A model generated the notes under the pieces. That model saw nothing but the letters and a program-made list of their open reading frames with translations, was not told where the DNA came from and did not search any database. From NCBI GenBank assembly GCA_941918925.1, contig OW799233.1, forward strand, positions 40,028,473-40,092,472: a stretch of 64,000 nucleotides of DNA. Direction: 5' to 3'. The position numbers and the translations under genes were made by a program. The DNA comes from Phyto melanocephala (Eukaryota > Arthropoda > Insecta > Diptera > Rhinophoridae). Below are positions 23,125 through 32,831 of the stretch, one piece after another. Each line of letters starts with the position of its first letter. Positions within the stretch are counted from its first letter, which is position 1.

Positions 23125-25005
23125 CCCTCTCAACCCCGAATTTTTTTGAGCGGTTCAAAAAAATTTTTTTTAAGATATTTAAGTTCATATATGCCTGTTT
23201 ATGAAATAAAAAAAAATTTGAAGTTCTACCTATCCTGGTTAAGGATATATAAAATGTTGCCTATAGGCAACATTGGGCAGTTGTGGGTAAACTTTAAACA
23301 CATGTAAAAGTAGGTTTTTTAACTCATTTATTGCATTGTTTTGATATTTTATGTATGATACAATGAAAAGCAATCTTTTTGTGGATTACAACATAAATGA
23401 ACGCTGCATTTGCTGCACTTTGAGCGTGGAAAACCTGTGTGACACATCCTGCATCGTCCTTTTGACCCCCATTCAACCCAGTGGCTAGTTTTGTCAAATC
23501 TTTTGTTTTTTACGTGTTCTGAAACACAAGATCTTTTTCGAGAGCTTGCGCTGTTGGATGGTGATGAAGTTGATGAAATTGGTGATGATGGAGAATCTAG
23601 AGATGAAGGACCTGGTGAGTATGGTCCTAGTGATTAAGGCAAATCGTTCAGTATGGAGATATTTAAATTTGAAGAACGACCTCTTTTGCGTGGAATCGAC
23701 GTTACATTTGTTGCATTCATTAATTCGTTTTAAAGCTTTTTTTCTGATTTAAGTTCACAATTTTTAATTCTATTTGCTATTATTGTTCCGACAGCTAATA
23801 TACCTCTTTTTTCAGAGTAATTAAAAGGCTTACGGACGTAAACCAATTGTCAAAGAACAATTTGAAATTTTGATCTTCTTTTGATAAGTGCACTACAATA
23901 TCTGACGATATTCCTAATCCATAAGATGAACACGTTCCATCACCTACGTACATTGCAAAATCATATACTATTCCTAAACCCCAGCTCTTGTAAACATCTT
24001 GAAACCAAATTTGTGGGGCTTCTTTGGCAAATATTGCTTTATGCTACTATGACCTGTCAACGCCATATTTATCTGTGGTATTTTTACTACTCCTAAGTAC
24101 ATTAATACACCGATAAATCTCTTTATTTCAAAAGGTTCACATTTTAATTCGAAGACATCTTTTTGCATTGCATATTTGTTAGTTTCATCACAAATTTTTG
24201 AATAATTTCATCATCAAAAAACTGGACAAAATAAGCTATTGGTTCTTTTATTTCATCACCGATGACTTCGTTCTTCCAGGTGGTATCGAACGAACTTATT
24301 GAAATACTTCTCCATCTCAAATTGGCCAAATCAACTTTTTCCAACGTTCCTTGTACAACTTTCTCATCATCAATTTTACTCCTCATGTCCATCGTCAACA
24401 ATCCTCTCAATCAAATTAGGCTCCAATTCGTTTTCGTTTATGCTTTGTATTGTTTCCTCTATTACACCCTCCACAAATCCATCAATTTCGATGTCTTTAT
24501 CTTCACATTCGTCAGCAGAATCATCCCAAAAAAAATTAATAATTTTTTAAATTTCCAACTTGGTCAAACCCCTTGTACTCATTTCTAGTGAACAAAAATT
24601 ATGAACATAATGGACCAATGTTGCCTATGGGCCACATTGTTTTAAAAAAAATACTAAGGGCAAGGCTAAAACAATTTTTTTATTTTTGTTGTTTTATATC
24701 ATTAACTTGGCTGTTTCAAACAGTAAATTGTACTTTTTACACAAATATTTTTTTTTAATATATATTTCTTTAGTTTTTAAAAATACATTTTTTTTAAATA
24801 ATTTGTATAACGTTTGGGCGCTTAAACAAACAGTTCGCAAATGAATACGATCAAAGCTTATTGTATCAAATTCTGCACACACGCTGTTAAGATGCATATC
24901 TACTAAGAAAATAAAAAACATTATAAAAAACAATAACATTTTCGGCAGTTACAAGCGTTAGTGTGCAATGTTGCCTATAGGCAATAATGGGGCTGAAAGG
25001 GTTAA
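23121..25005 (-). mobile_element. piggyBac element, family 1
   Basis: TTAA flanks both sides (23121-23124 and 25002-25005), the classic piggyBac target. The inner ends are CCCTCTCAACCCC and, inverted, CCCTTTCAGCCCC. Subterminal copies of the palindromic GTTGCCTATAGGCAAC lie near 23255 and 24965, with a variant near 24616. A degraded transposase runs on the minus strand. The interior is 1.88 kb. Confidence 0.9.
23390..24530 (-). pseudogene. piggyBac transposase pseudogene
   Basis: Reading right to left: an acidic N-terminal part (DDSADECEDKDIEIDG), then VDLANLRWR, FFDDEIIQKFV, a segment KRFIGVLMYLGVVKIPQIN, then KPHKFGFKMFTRAGV, IVYDFAMYVGDG, a GLGISSDIVV block, FDNWFTSVSL, and last a Cys-rich C-terminal finger around 23400-23480 (GRCRMCHTGFPRSKCSKC). 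The order is that of piggyBac transposases (DDE_Tnp_1_7 type). About 100 or more residues between PQIN and KPHKFGF are deleted, including the first catalytic Asp region, and stops break the frame. It is dead. Confidence 0.85.
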
Positions 25006-25197
25006 AGAAAACATTTTATGTGTGTTGGCGGAATATTGTTAAAGACCACTACTATTTCGAAGCCCTTTTTGACCCACTTCTCTTCTCAGTGCTTTCGTGT
25101 CTACCAATCGGCATACATTCGGTTCATGATTTCCATGATTCACACTTAATGTAGTGATTCCATGTCTACCGATATCTGAGAATGCTTAGTATCTTTA
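25006..25197. other. Short unassigned spacer
   Basis: Moderately GC-rich compared with its surroundings. It appears to continue on the far side of the next repeat (25727-26000), so the Helitron-like copy probably inserted into one older sequence. I do not recognise that sequence. Confidence 0.35.
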
Positions 25198-25726
25198 ACT
25201 AGTCAAACCCGGCGCGCTTTGCTACGCCCCTTAATGAATAAAAGTGCATTCTAAACTTTACTTAAATATCAAGTGCAAGAATCTGAAAACAATAACTTTT
25301 TTTATGGGCGTGGCAATGCCCACTTTCCTAACCACGAAACTGTATAGTCATGACAGCTCAATATGTCTGCAAAGTTTCAGAAAAATCGGGAAGTTCCAGT
25401 AGCTGAAAATGATAACTTTTTTATGGGCATGGCACTGCCCACTTTTCTAATCACGAAGTTCTATAATTGAGTCAGCTTAATATGTGTGCAAAGTTTCAGA
25501 AAAATTGTTTTAATAAAAATACCTCAAAATTATAACATTTTTTTATAGGCGTGGCCCTGCCCACTTTTATAATGACGAAATTAAATAATCATGAGAGCTC
25601 AATATGTGTGTGCAAAGTTTCAGAAAAATCGATCTAGTGCCAGTAGCTACAAATGAAAACGTATTTTTTATGGGCGTATCCCCGCACACACACACACAGA
25701 CAGACAGAGTTTCACCTTTATATAGA
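25198..25726 (-). mobile_element. Helitron-like repeat, copy 2 (short)
   Basis: Same architecture and orientation as the copy at 17821: ACTAGTCAAACCCGGCGCGC at the left and a (CA)n plus CAGACAGACAGAGTTTCACC right end, closed by TATAGA. It has about four ~120 bp modules with GGGCGTGGC/GCCCAC arms. It is more diverged than the 43-45 kb pair. Confidence 0.6.
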
Positions 25727-26480
25727 TAACGATTTTCTCTATGCCCCATCAGTAAATACACTGATGTCACTATCCATGCACCAACTGAGCATGCGATGCA
25801 GTCCCTCGACCGCACTCACTCAACTCATGTACTGAATCGGCATCTGAATCTCCATTACGTACGAGGTCCAGTATTCTTCTATGACCCAGTCAGCTGGTAG
25901 TACCTCTATTTCCGGGACAAACAGTAATATGAAGGCATGGACACTTAATTCTAGCACGATTATAAGCCATTTAACTATCATTTTATTTTAACAGGGAATT
26001 TGTTTTTAGACACAACAGTAACGTTATCTTCAAAAAAGCCTTATGTTCTATGACATTTTTAATGCCATGGACTCAAGTAGGACTTTACTCAGTCACGAAA
26101 ATCATTTCGCCAATTTTTCGTTCCGTACAGTCATAGGTTTTCCCTGGGATACAGTTAAACAGAAATGGGCGATTCACCAAAGTAATTTGTTTCCTTGAAC
26201 TAGATAGTGAAATATGTAACACTTTAAAATTATGGGAGAATTGCAGTAAGTATTATGCTTTTCAGATTCGCAAGCCCATAAAGCGTAGGCCAAATGAGAA
26301 ATATAACAGATCTGCTCTATAGTTAAATAATAAAAAAATCCGTAAATAGTGAAATAAATACAAATATTCCTCTTGATTTCTTCTGATTTAAGCAAAAGTT
26401 GATAGAAATAAATAATTTCCTTTAAAATTTTGTTAGGTGTCGTGTATGGAAAGGCGAATATTCTATGAAATACTCACCAC
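25727..26480. other. Unassigned DNA
   Basis: The stretch 25730-25960 is relatively GC-rich and free of known repeats, but no frame is convincing. The rest is AT-rich. Confidence 0.4.
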
Positions 26481-26489
26481 TACACTTGA

Positions 26490-28652
26490 TACAGGTCTAC
26501 GTAGCAACATTGGCAAGACCAAGATGCTATGCTTCAAATACCTGTGCTAAAGCAGGCATTTCTTTGCATTCATTTTTTCGCCTTGGAACCATAGGAATCA
26601 TTGTATTTATTTTTTCATAAAACAGTAGTTAAGGTAAGCTTCTCCAAAAAGTCGATATTGAAATTTAGTGAAAACTAAAGTCAGGTTAAAAAAACAGGTT
26701 TCTTGTATGTAATTATTTAAGGACTTTCATCCCGAAGCCCTAAATTAAACCAAGTTTTGCCTAATGGCCACTTCAAAATTCTCAGGCCTTATAAGCCCAA
26801 ACGCACGACTCTGAAAAAGGCAGTTTTCTAATTGTTTTTTAAATGGGATTGTCAAAGGAAAAATATTCTATTTTACGAAGCTCTTTAAAGAATCATAATG
26901 TGAATATTCCTCCTGGATACAAAAAGATTACGGCTGCCAAAAAAGAAGCAGTGTCACCTTATGTAAAGGTTTCTGAAGTATCGGTAGAGGTAAAACTGCA
27001 GGACCTAATGGATCATACAGCCAAACGCTTTATTCAAAGTTTACCTGAACAGGAAGCAGATAGGCTTAAATTGATAAATAAGTGGGGATGTGATTGATCA
27101 TCCGGTCAAGTTGCTTACAAACAAACAATATCGACAAATGACACAACTATTACAGATACAAATATGTTTATGGCTTCTGTAGTTCCTTTACGACTGAGAA
27201 GTGAAATCGCTGAGCATTGTAAAAATCCTCAAATCTACAGTGAACGATATAAAAAAGCTAATTTCGAAACTAAAGCCTTCTGTTATTGAAATAAAGAATG
27301 GAAAAAGTGTTTCGATTGATTATGAATTTTTGCTTACAATGATTGATGGCAAAGTCTTAAATGTTATAACAGATACCTCGTCAACTTTAAAGTGTGCAAT
27401 TTGCAAAAAGTCAGAGAAAGACTTTTAAAATTTTTATGACTGAAGTGATGAGCAAAATTATGAATATGGAATTTCTTGATTGCATGCCAGAATTAGGTGC
27501 ATGGAGTTTATTTTAAAACTAGCGTATACAATTTCGCGTAAAGGTGAATGTTTTGATATGAACGCAAAACAAAAATAAAAACTATCTGCTCGAAAAAAAG
27601 TTATACAAAATGAATTTCTTAAGAAGCTTGGGCTGAAAGTGGACTGCCCAAAGCAGAGGTATGGAAATACTAGCGATGGTAATATGTCCAGAGCATTTTT
27701 TAAAAATGATGAGGTAACAGCCCGAATTCTTGGGGTCGACAATAATTTAATAAAAAGGTTGGCAGTTATCCTAAAGGTTATAAACTATTGAGAAATAGCA
27801 AATAGCCCAAAGTTTGATAATTATGCATCAAAAACTGCCCAACTTTTAGCTCAAATGTACCCTGAGAAGAAACCTTATCCTACGGTTCATAAGATTTTGG
27901 CTGATGGTAAAAGTTCAATTGAATATCAAAGCTTACCGATTGGAGAGTTGTCAAAAGAAGTCCACGATACACGAATACTTGCAAAATTTCACGGAATAGA
28001 CAGAATGCGGACCTTTTCAATATGTTGGCGGCCTCTTCAGACCCACTAATTTCATCACAAAGACATCTAAGATCTCGAAAGGATTTGGAAGAACATAATT
28101 ATAGCTCCGATATGTTAAATCTATTAGATAACGCTTCCAATGTTAATGACTATTTCAAACAGAACTAATCAATAAAAACCAATTATTCTAGCTAAATAAA
28201 ATATTTACTAAATAACATTATGTATATCTATAGCATAAATATATTAATATAAAAAATTATTTAAAAATGTGTATCTGTAATAGAAATGAAAAAATTTAAT
28301 ATTGGTTTAACATGTTATATTAAAGTGTTTTTTTTTAACTTTCGGATTTGAACAATGTTACTTAATATTTATTTATTAAGATTTATATATTCAAAGTATA
28401 TAAAAATGTGTTTTTACAATACAAATAAAAAACTTATATTTAAAAAAACATATCAATATTTAACTGGAAAAATTTTCCTAATTTAACCGCAATTTGTGGA
28501 GCACCTTGTACCTGAAGCAGTATTTTGTAAACATTATTTTGAAGCCTAAAGTGTCTCCTATCAATATCTCTTTAAATCTTTAAAACACCTTAATTAGTTC
28601 AAGAGTTATGATTTTTGAAACGAAAAAAGTCAAAAGGCGCCACTGTGCGGCG
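26490..28652 (+). mobile_element. Transib-type (RAG1-related) transposon fossil 1
   Basis: A decayed Transib transposase (26843-28168) is followed ~480 bp later by CACTGTG at 28641-28647 and then CGGCG. Read inward, this end is CACAGTGGCGCC. It has the CACAGTG start shared by Transib ends and the heptamer of V(D)J recombination signals, and the GC-rich 5-mer outside suits the known Transib target preference. The left end was not found. Around 26528-26600 a stretch reads RCYASNTCAKAGISLHSFF, resembling the start of a THAP-type zinc finger; whether it belongs to this element is unclear. Confidence 0.65.
26843..28168 (+). pseudogene. Transib (RAG1-like) transposase pseudogene
   Basis: In order, across several frames: SKEKYSILRSSLKNHNVNIP, ITAAKKEAVSPYVKVSEVSV, VEVKLQDLMDHTAKRFI, LINKWGCD at 27067-27096, then after a TGA stop SSGQVAYKQ, FMASVVPLRL, FLLTMIDGKVLNVITDTSST, CAICKKSEKDF, LGLKVDCPKQRYGNTSDGN, PYPTVHKILADG, PIGELSKEV, and MLAASSDPLISSQRHLRSR, ending in TAA at 28166-28168. 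The order CDGSSGQ-like, then SNDGNTARRFF-like, then VHKIL / PIGQLSEE matches Transib. It parallels the RAG1 core segments CDGMGDVSEKH, NGNFARKL and FHKTLAHVPEII / IGAWASEGN. The Asp of WGCD corresponds to the first RAG1 catalytic Asp. Several stops and shifts make it non-functional. Confidence 0.75.
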
Positions 28653-29287
28653 CTACGTACCTCACAGCCGAAGCTACACTTTTTTATAGCATTTTCAAAA
28701 AAAAAAGTTATTTGGCGGACCTTTTATGTTTTCATAAAAATAGAGAAATATTTAAAATTTTTTCAAATTTCGGGGCAAAAGTCAGATTCGTACATTTCGG
28801 TTTTTTGTAATGCCAACTGAGAGTTTTTAATATTTTTTTGAAGTCCCAAAGCCGATCAACAATTAAGTTGGTCATACAGTTCTAAGCTAACTTTAGCTTA
28901 AATAAAAAATTTTATATCTTTTCTCCGTTGCAAACCGTACGACGAATTCAATATGCTACAACGTATTTATAGAACACGCATAACATATGCACATATGGAT
29001 GCTCTAATGAACTTGTGCATTACGTTACCTCAAAGTCAATACGATCTTAGCAACATTTTAATACTCTTACAATGGAAGTTAAAAAAAATATGCTAAAACT
29101 AGAAATATATAGGATGGACCAAAGATTACAATGGGGCTTACAAATTTAATAACTTTTCCGTTAGTAGATATTTTTAAATTAATATTTTTGTCAGTTTATA
29201 TAAGAAACACCTGAAGAATATATAATAGAGACGTTGACAACTGAACAAAGAACCAGGAAAATATGTTTTTCATAATTTGAACCAGCG
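28653..29287. other. Unassigned AT-rich DNA
   Basis: Nothing recognisable between the two Transib fossils. Confidence 0.45.
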
Positions 29288-29479
29288 CACAGTGGTTCAA
29301 ATTTCTAAGGAAGACGGCCATATGTAGTTTACTCAGCTATAGTCATCAAAATTAATATGAATATTTATGTTTACGGCATTTATGGGCCAATCAGGGTAAA
29401 ATAATATTTAAAAAACTGTAAATATAATATTATAAAAATTTATTTACCAAAAATGTTAGTTATTAATTAAAGAAAAAAA

Positions 29480-30390
29480 TAATAGTTTTTATAACGGCAC
29501 GACTTAACATACGCAAAGCCTCAGGTGATAGCATGGACTTCTTCTTTTGTGGTAATTTACGTAAAGAAGAAATCAACAGGTCGGAATTTAAAAAAAGTCT
29601 ATGCAAGTGATCAGTGTTAGTGACAACACCAGACATATTTTGCGTGTTGTCTCATCTGAGTTGCTTAAATAATTTATTACAAGATTCAGCGGCTTCTTCA
29701 GCCTATGGAAACTAGACAGTGATCAACTACTTTCGATCCATAAATAAACATTTTGTGAACTGAAGCTGGAAACTTATACCATGGATGTTGTGCGCACAAC
29801 ATGCCAACTGGGCATAAGTGCGTACCTGTCATGGGTTTGGGATTTTATACTCCTCCTTTTCAACCTAACCTAACCTATACCATGGATACGTATTAATAAG
29901 CATTCGCGTGGTTCCTAACGAGTAATCTCTAAATTCTACACTAATAATTAATTTTGTATCGCGACGAAAGACATTGCAAAAGATGATGACATCGATCAAT
30001 AAGTGCTTGATCTAAGCCAGTTATTTTAGCTGATATAGCTGAATTCAAAAAAAGTTCTTGCAGTGTTTCCATCATTGGATGTGCCACTTCCGCCGCTTTG
30101 AGCTTTATCGACAATTAAAACTAATCGTGTTCTAAAGTGCTGCTCAAAATATAGTTTTTTCTGAGCAAGAAGCTCGTTTCCATCTGTTGAACGAGCCTGC
30201 CATTTTTTAAAATCTAAATAAAATATGTGGAAAATATGTATGTGATACGAATCTAGTCGTAGAGACGAAGACCCTCTGTACCATGCACATTCGCAAACAA
30301 ACGCAGATAAATTTTTTTCTAAATAAAAAGTACAGATATAGAGTAACATTTTGATATGTAACTTGAAAGCGTTATAAGACGGCAACACAG
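29480..30390 (-). pseudogene. Transib (RAG1-like) transposase fossil, C-terminal half
   Basis: From right to left: DFKKWQARSTDGNELLAQKK, LYFEQHFRTRL, VDKAQSGGSGTSNDGNTART at ~30060-30130, KITGLDQALIDRCHHLLQCL, then after the LINE insert FPASVHKMFIYGSKVVDHCL, AEEAAESCNKLFKQLR, and VVTNTDHLHRLFLNSDLLIS with a SSLRKLPQKKK block. It is the same family as the copy at 26.8-28.2 kb but a different lineage, judged by sequence. Segments align with RAG1 KRWQ..LDKHLRK, NGNFARKL, FHKTLAHVPEII and ESGNKLFRRF. It contains stops and the insertion, so it is dead. Confidence 0.78.
29775..29887 (+). mobile_element. 89 bp 5'-truncated LINE tail with 12 bp TSD
   Basis: 29787-29875 is the 3' end of the RNase H LINE seen at 49 kb: CACAACATGCCAACTGGGCA, then TCAACCTAACCTAACC. 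It is flanked by exact 12 bp copies of TATACCATGGAT (29775-29786, 29876-29887). Removing it restores the Transib frame around the YPWYKFPASVHK region. A very short, clean insertion of this kind is typical of target-primed reverse transcription. Confidence 0.92.
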
Positions 30391-30769
30391 TTAATACCTT
30401 AAGGGGGAAAAAAAACGTCGTAAAAACTAAACGTGAAAATTGAATTGTCGTAAACCCGCTGCCGCAAAATACGTTTTGCTGAAAAAACTATTAAGTACAT
30501 AATAATAACGGTAATCACCTTCAAGTTAAATATCCATTGTAAAACAATAACTCAATAATGTTTTTTTTCTTTGAAAAACACGCATTAGAAATAAATTTTA
30601 TTGGCACTGCTGAAAAAGTTGACGAAAGTTGTTTTGATTTGTTCACTTCCGATGCACAAAAGGAAGTGTAAAAAACAACTGATTGCAAATCTTTTTGCAT
30701 GTTTTAATAGTACCACTAATAGTGAGTACTAGAGCGAACTAACGGTAAAAAAATTGAACATCGTCATTT

Positions 30770-31200
30770 GACCACTATGTCCTACTACTGAACCACTGTA
30801 AAGCAATTAATTACTTGAACGCATCATTTCGCCCTTTGAAGCAACGATTCGTCATCACTGCTAACAAGTGGAAAATATTGAAAGTGTAGAGTAAAGTTTT
30901 AACAAAGTTCCAGAAGCATCTGCCAGAAGGCGTTCTCTTCATCTAGCAATGGCTCGTACATAACTACGGCGCATTTAAAAAAAAGATTTACTATCATTGA
31001 ATACTGAATACGGTGAAGTTTTCTAAAGAATTAAAAATCCTTGATTATGAGGCCAATATTGTTGCGGAAATTCAAGCGCGACAGCCACAAATTTTAAAAC
31101 ATGTTATGGAAAATGTTCTACAGTGAACCACATGGTGGTCAACGCTCTTGATAGTTTCAAGTATGAATTTTCCCAATAAAATTGTGTGGTAAAGGGAAGT
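30770..31200 (+). pseudogene. Mariner-like fossil with large internal deletion
   Basis: Helix-turn-helix residues are readable at ~30895-30965 (SFNKVPEASARRRSLHLAMA, then RT.LRRI). They are followed, after loss of most of the catalytic core, by a C-terminal segment AEIQARQPQILKHVMENVLQ near 31060-31120. It belongs to the same broad family as the mariner at 907-2284. No terminal repeats were identified. Confidence 0.5.
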
Positions 31201-32063
31201 CTGATTTTTATTCTTTGATTTTATGGGGAAACACTCCCGAAATTAAAAAAAAAAATCGATATAAAACTTTTTGCTAGTTATGATTTTTTGCATTTTAGGT
31301 AGCGATATATATGTTAAGAAGAGTACTGCTAAAAACTTATCGCATTAACAACGGTATGCTTAAAATAACATTTGCTTTAAAACTACTTTATGATGATGAC
31401 CATTTGTATACAAAGTTAACATCAACGTCATCGCCATCAACAATGTTATGAATGGTTGTTGTGGTCACACAATTACAGTTCTCCCTAACATATCGTATGC
31501 TTAGCTTAACAAAAAAGTATATTTAAATTATGGAGCAAAGCCTTTATTTTCAAATATATATTTTTTTTAATGAGAACTAGCAATCGAAATTAAATCTATT
31601 AAAATACAGTCATTATTTAGTTGATAAAATGTAATTAAACTTTTTAGCATTTTAATATCCCTTATCACATTTTCAGACTGGCGGTAGTACTTCGAACGTG
31701 ACAAATTTAAATTTTCAAAAATTTCCTCTTACCCTGCCATCAAAGTGACAGCTATACTACCATAAATCATTAAAGAAACAATTTAAACAGTCATAGACAA
31801 AGTTAGACAATTTTGTGCGTTTATATGTGAACAATTATTTTAAAGTTTAAGAATGATTTCGTTAAGCATGGTTTCTGCTATCTTGTGTTTTACTTAAAGA
31901 AGATCTTAGAATCTTAATTTATTTAAATACTGTTTTCCCTACATAGTTTTATGCACAACAGCCAACAGGTGAATTTTGTTAAGAGAGTCAGAGGCTGCCA
32001 AATATTTTTTTAGATTAACAGCAATGTTAAGTTGTATTTAGAAAAACATAGATATGAAATTAA
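31200..32063. other. Unassigned AT-rich DNA
   Basis: No supported feature. Confidence 0.5.
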
Positions 32064-32065
32064 TA

Positions 32066-32829
32066 CAGTGCTGTCTGGGTAGAGTGAACCCCCGATGCTA
32101 TGAATACCTCGTTAGAGTGAACACCAGAATGTGTACATTGACTACTCTGTAGAGTGAACACTCATGAACCTCTATAGAACGAACATACTTTATAGTAAAT
32201 TTTTAGGTTTGGCGAAGGAGAAAAACAATGAAAAAAGAGTATACAAATTAAAGAGAACATAAAATAACGGCAAAGTAACGATTCTTTTAGAGTAAGCTGA
32301 CAAGTTACTCTCACAAATACGCATTCTATGAAGTGTTAATTTATTTAAGTCTGCGCGCAGGTCCCATTAAGGTCGTGTCAATAGGTCAATAGAGAACAGA
32401 GAGCCAAATTCTGGGCAAGACGTCGTCGGCACATTTGAAATATCAGTTGATGAAGACAATGGCGAAACACCAGCAAACACAAATCCGATATCAGCTGCAG
32501 ATGCCATTAAGGTGCTTGATAAGGGTATCGAATAGGCTGAGGCTAATACTACAAATTTCGTGAATATACAAGATCTACAATGCCTTCGCGATCAAGCATT
32601 GCAAATATCGGTGAACAAACCAAAGAAACTATTACTAATTTTTTCCAGTCATAAATTTAAACTTTAGTATAACATGGAAATAAATAAAATTTATAACCTG
32701 TAAATGAATTTAAAATAAATAAATTAGTTTTTTAAATAAAAAAAAATTCAACCTTGATTTAGTGAACAATCTGGGTATAGTAAAATCGCTCTGCAAAAAT
32801 TCTAGCTTCACTCTACCCAGACAGCACTG
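32066..32829 (+). mobile_element. pogo/Tigger-like deletion derivative
   Basis: CAGTGCTGTCTGGGTAGAGT at 32066 is inverted at the right end (to 32829), and TA flanks both ends. CAGTG ends with TA targets are typical of the pogo branch. Subterminal GAGTGAACA-type repeats occur at 32090-32180. The middle (32430-32645) holds a residual frame (VGTFEISVDEDNGETP, then ISAADAIKVLDKGIE) of the kind found at the C-terminus of Tigger/pogo transposases. The DDE core is absent, so the 764 bp element is non-autonomous. A SINE-like scrap lies at ~32290-32410. Confidence 0.8.
32290..32410 (-). repeat. Worn SINE/LINE-tail fragment inside the pogo-like element
   Basis: TAAGCTGACAAGTTACTCTC, ACAAATACGCATTCTATGAA, and CCATTAAGGTCGTGTCAATA followed by GGTCAATAGAGA track the body and tail of the SINE at 1725-1956 in the same order. 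The tRNA head is missing. Similarity is by eye and moderate. Confidence 0.35.
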
Positions 32830-32831
32830 TA

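Larger units (their letters stand above)
29288..30800 (-). mobile_element. Transib-type (RAG1-related) transposon fossil 2
   Basis: The left terminus reads CACAGTGGTTCA (29288). The inverted TACAGTGGTTCA lies at 30800, matching 11 of 12 bases. Between them, on the minus strand, is the second half of a Transib transposase. The outside pentamers (CAGCG left, AAGCA right) match only in part, so the right boundary is tentative. A LINE tail splits the coding region at 29787-29875. Confidence 0.6.
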
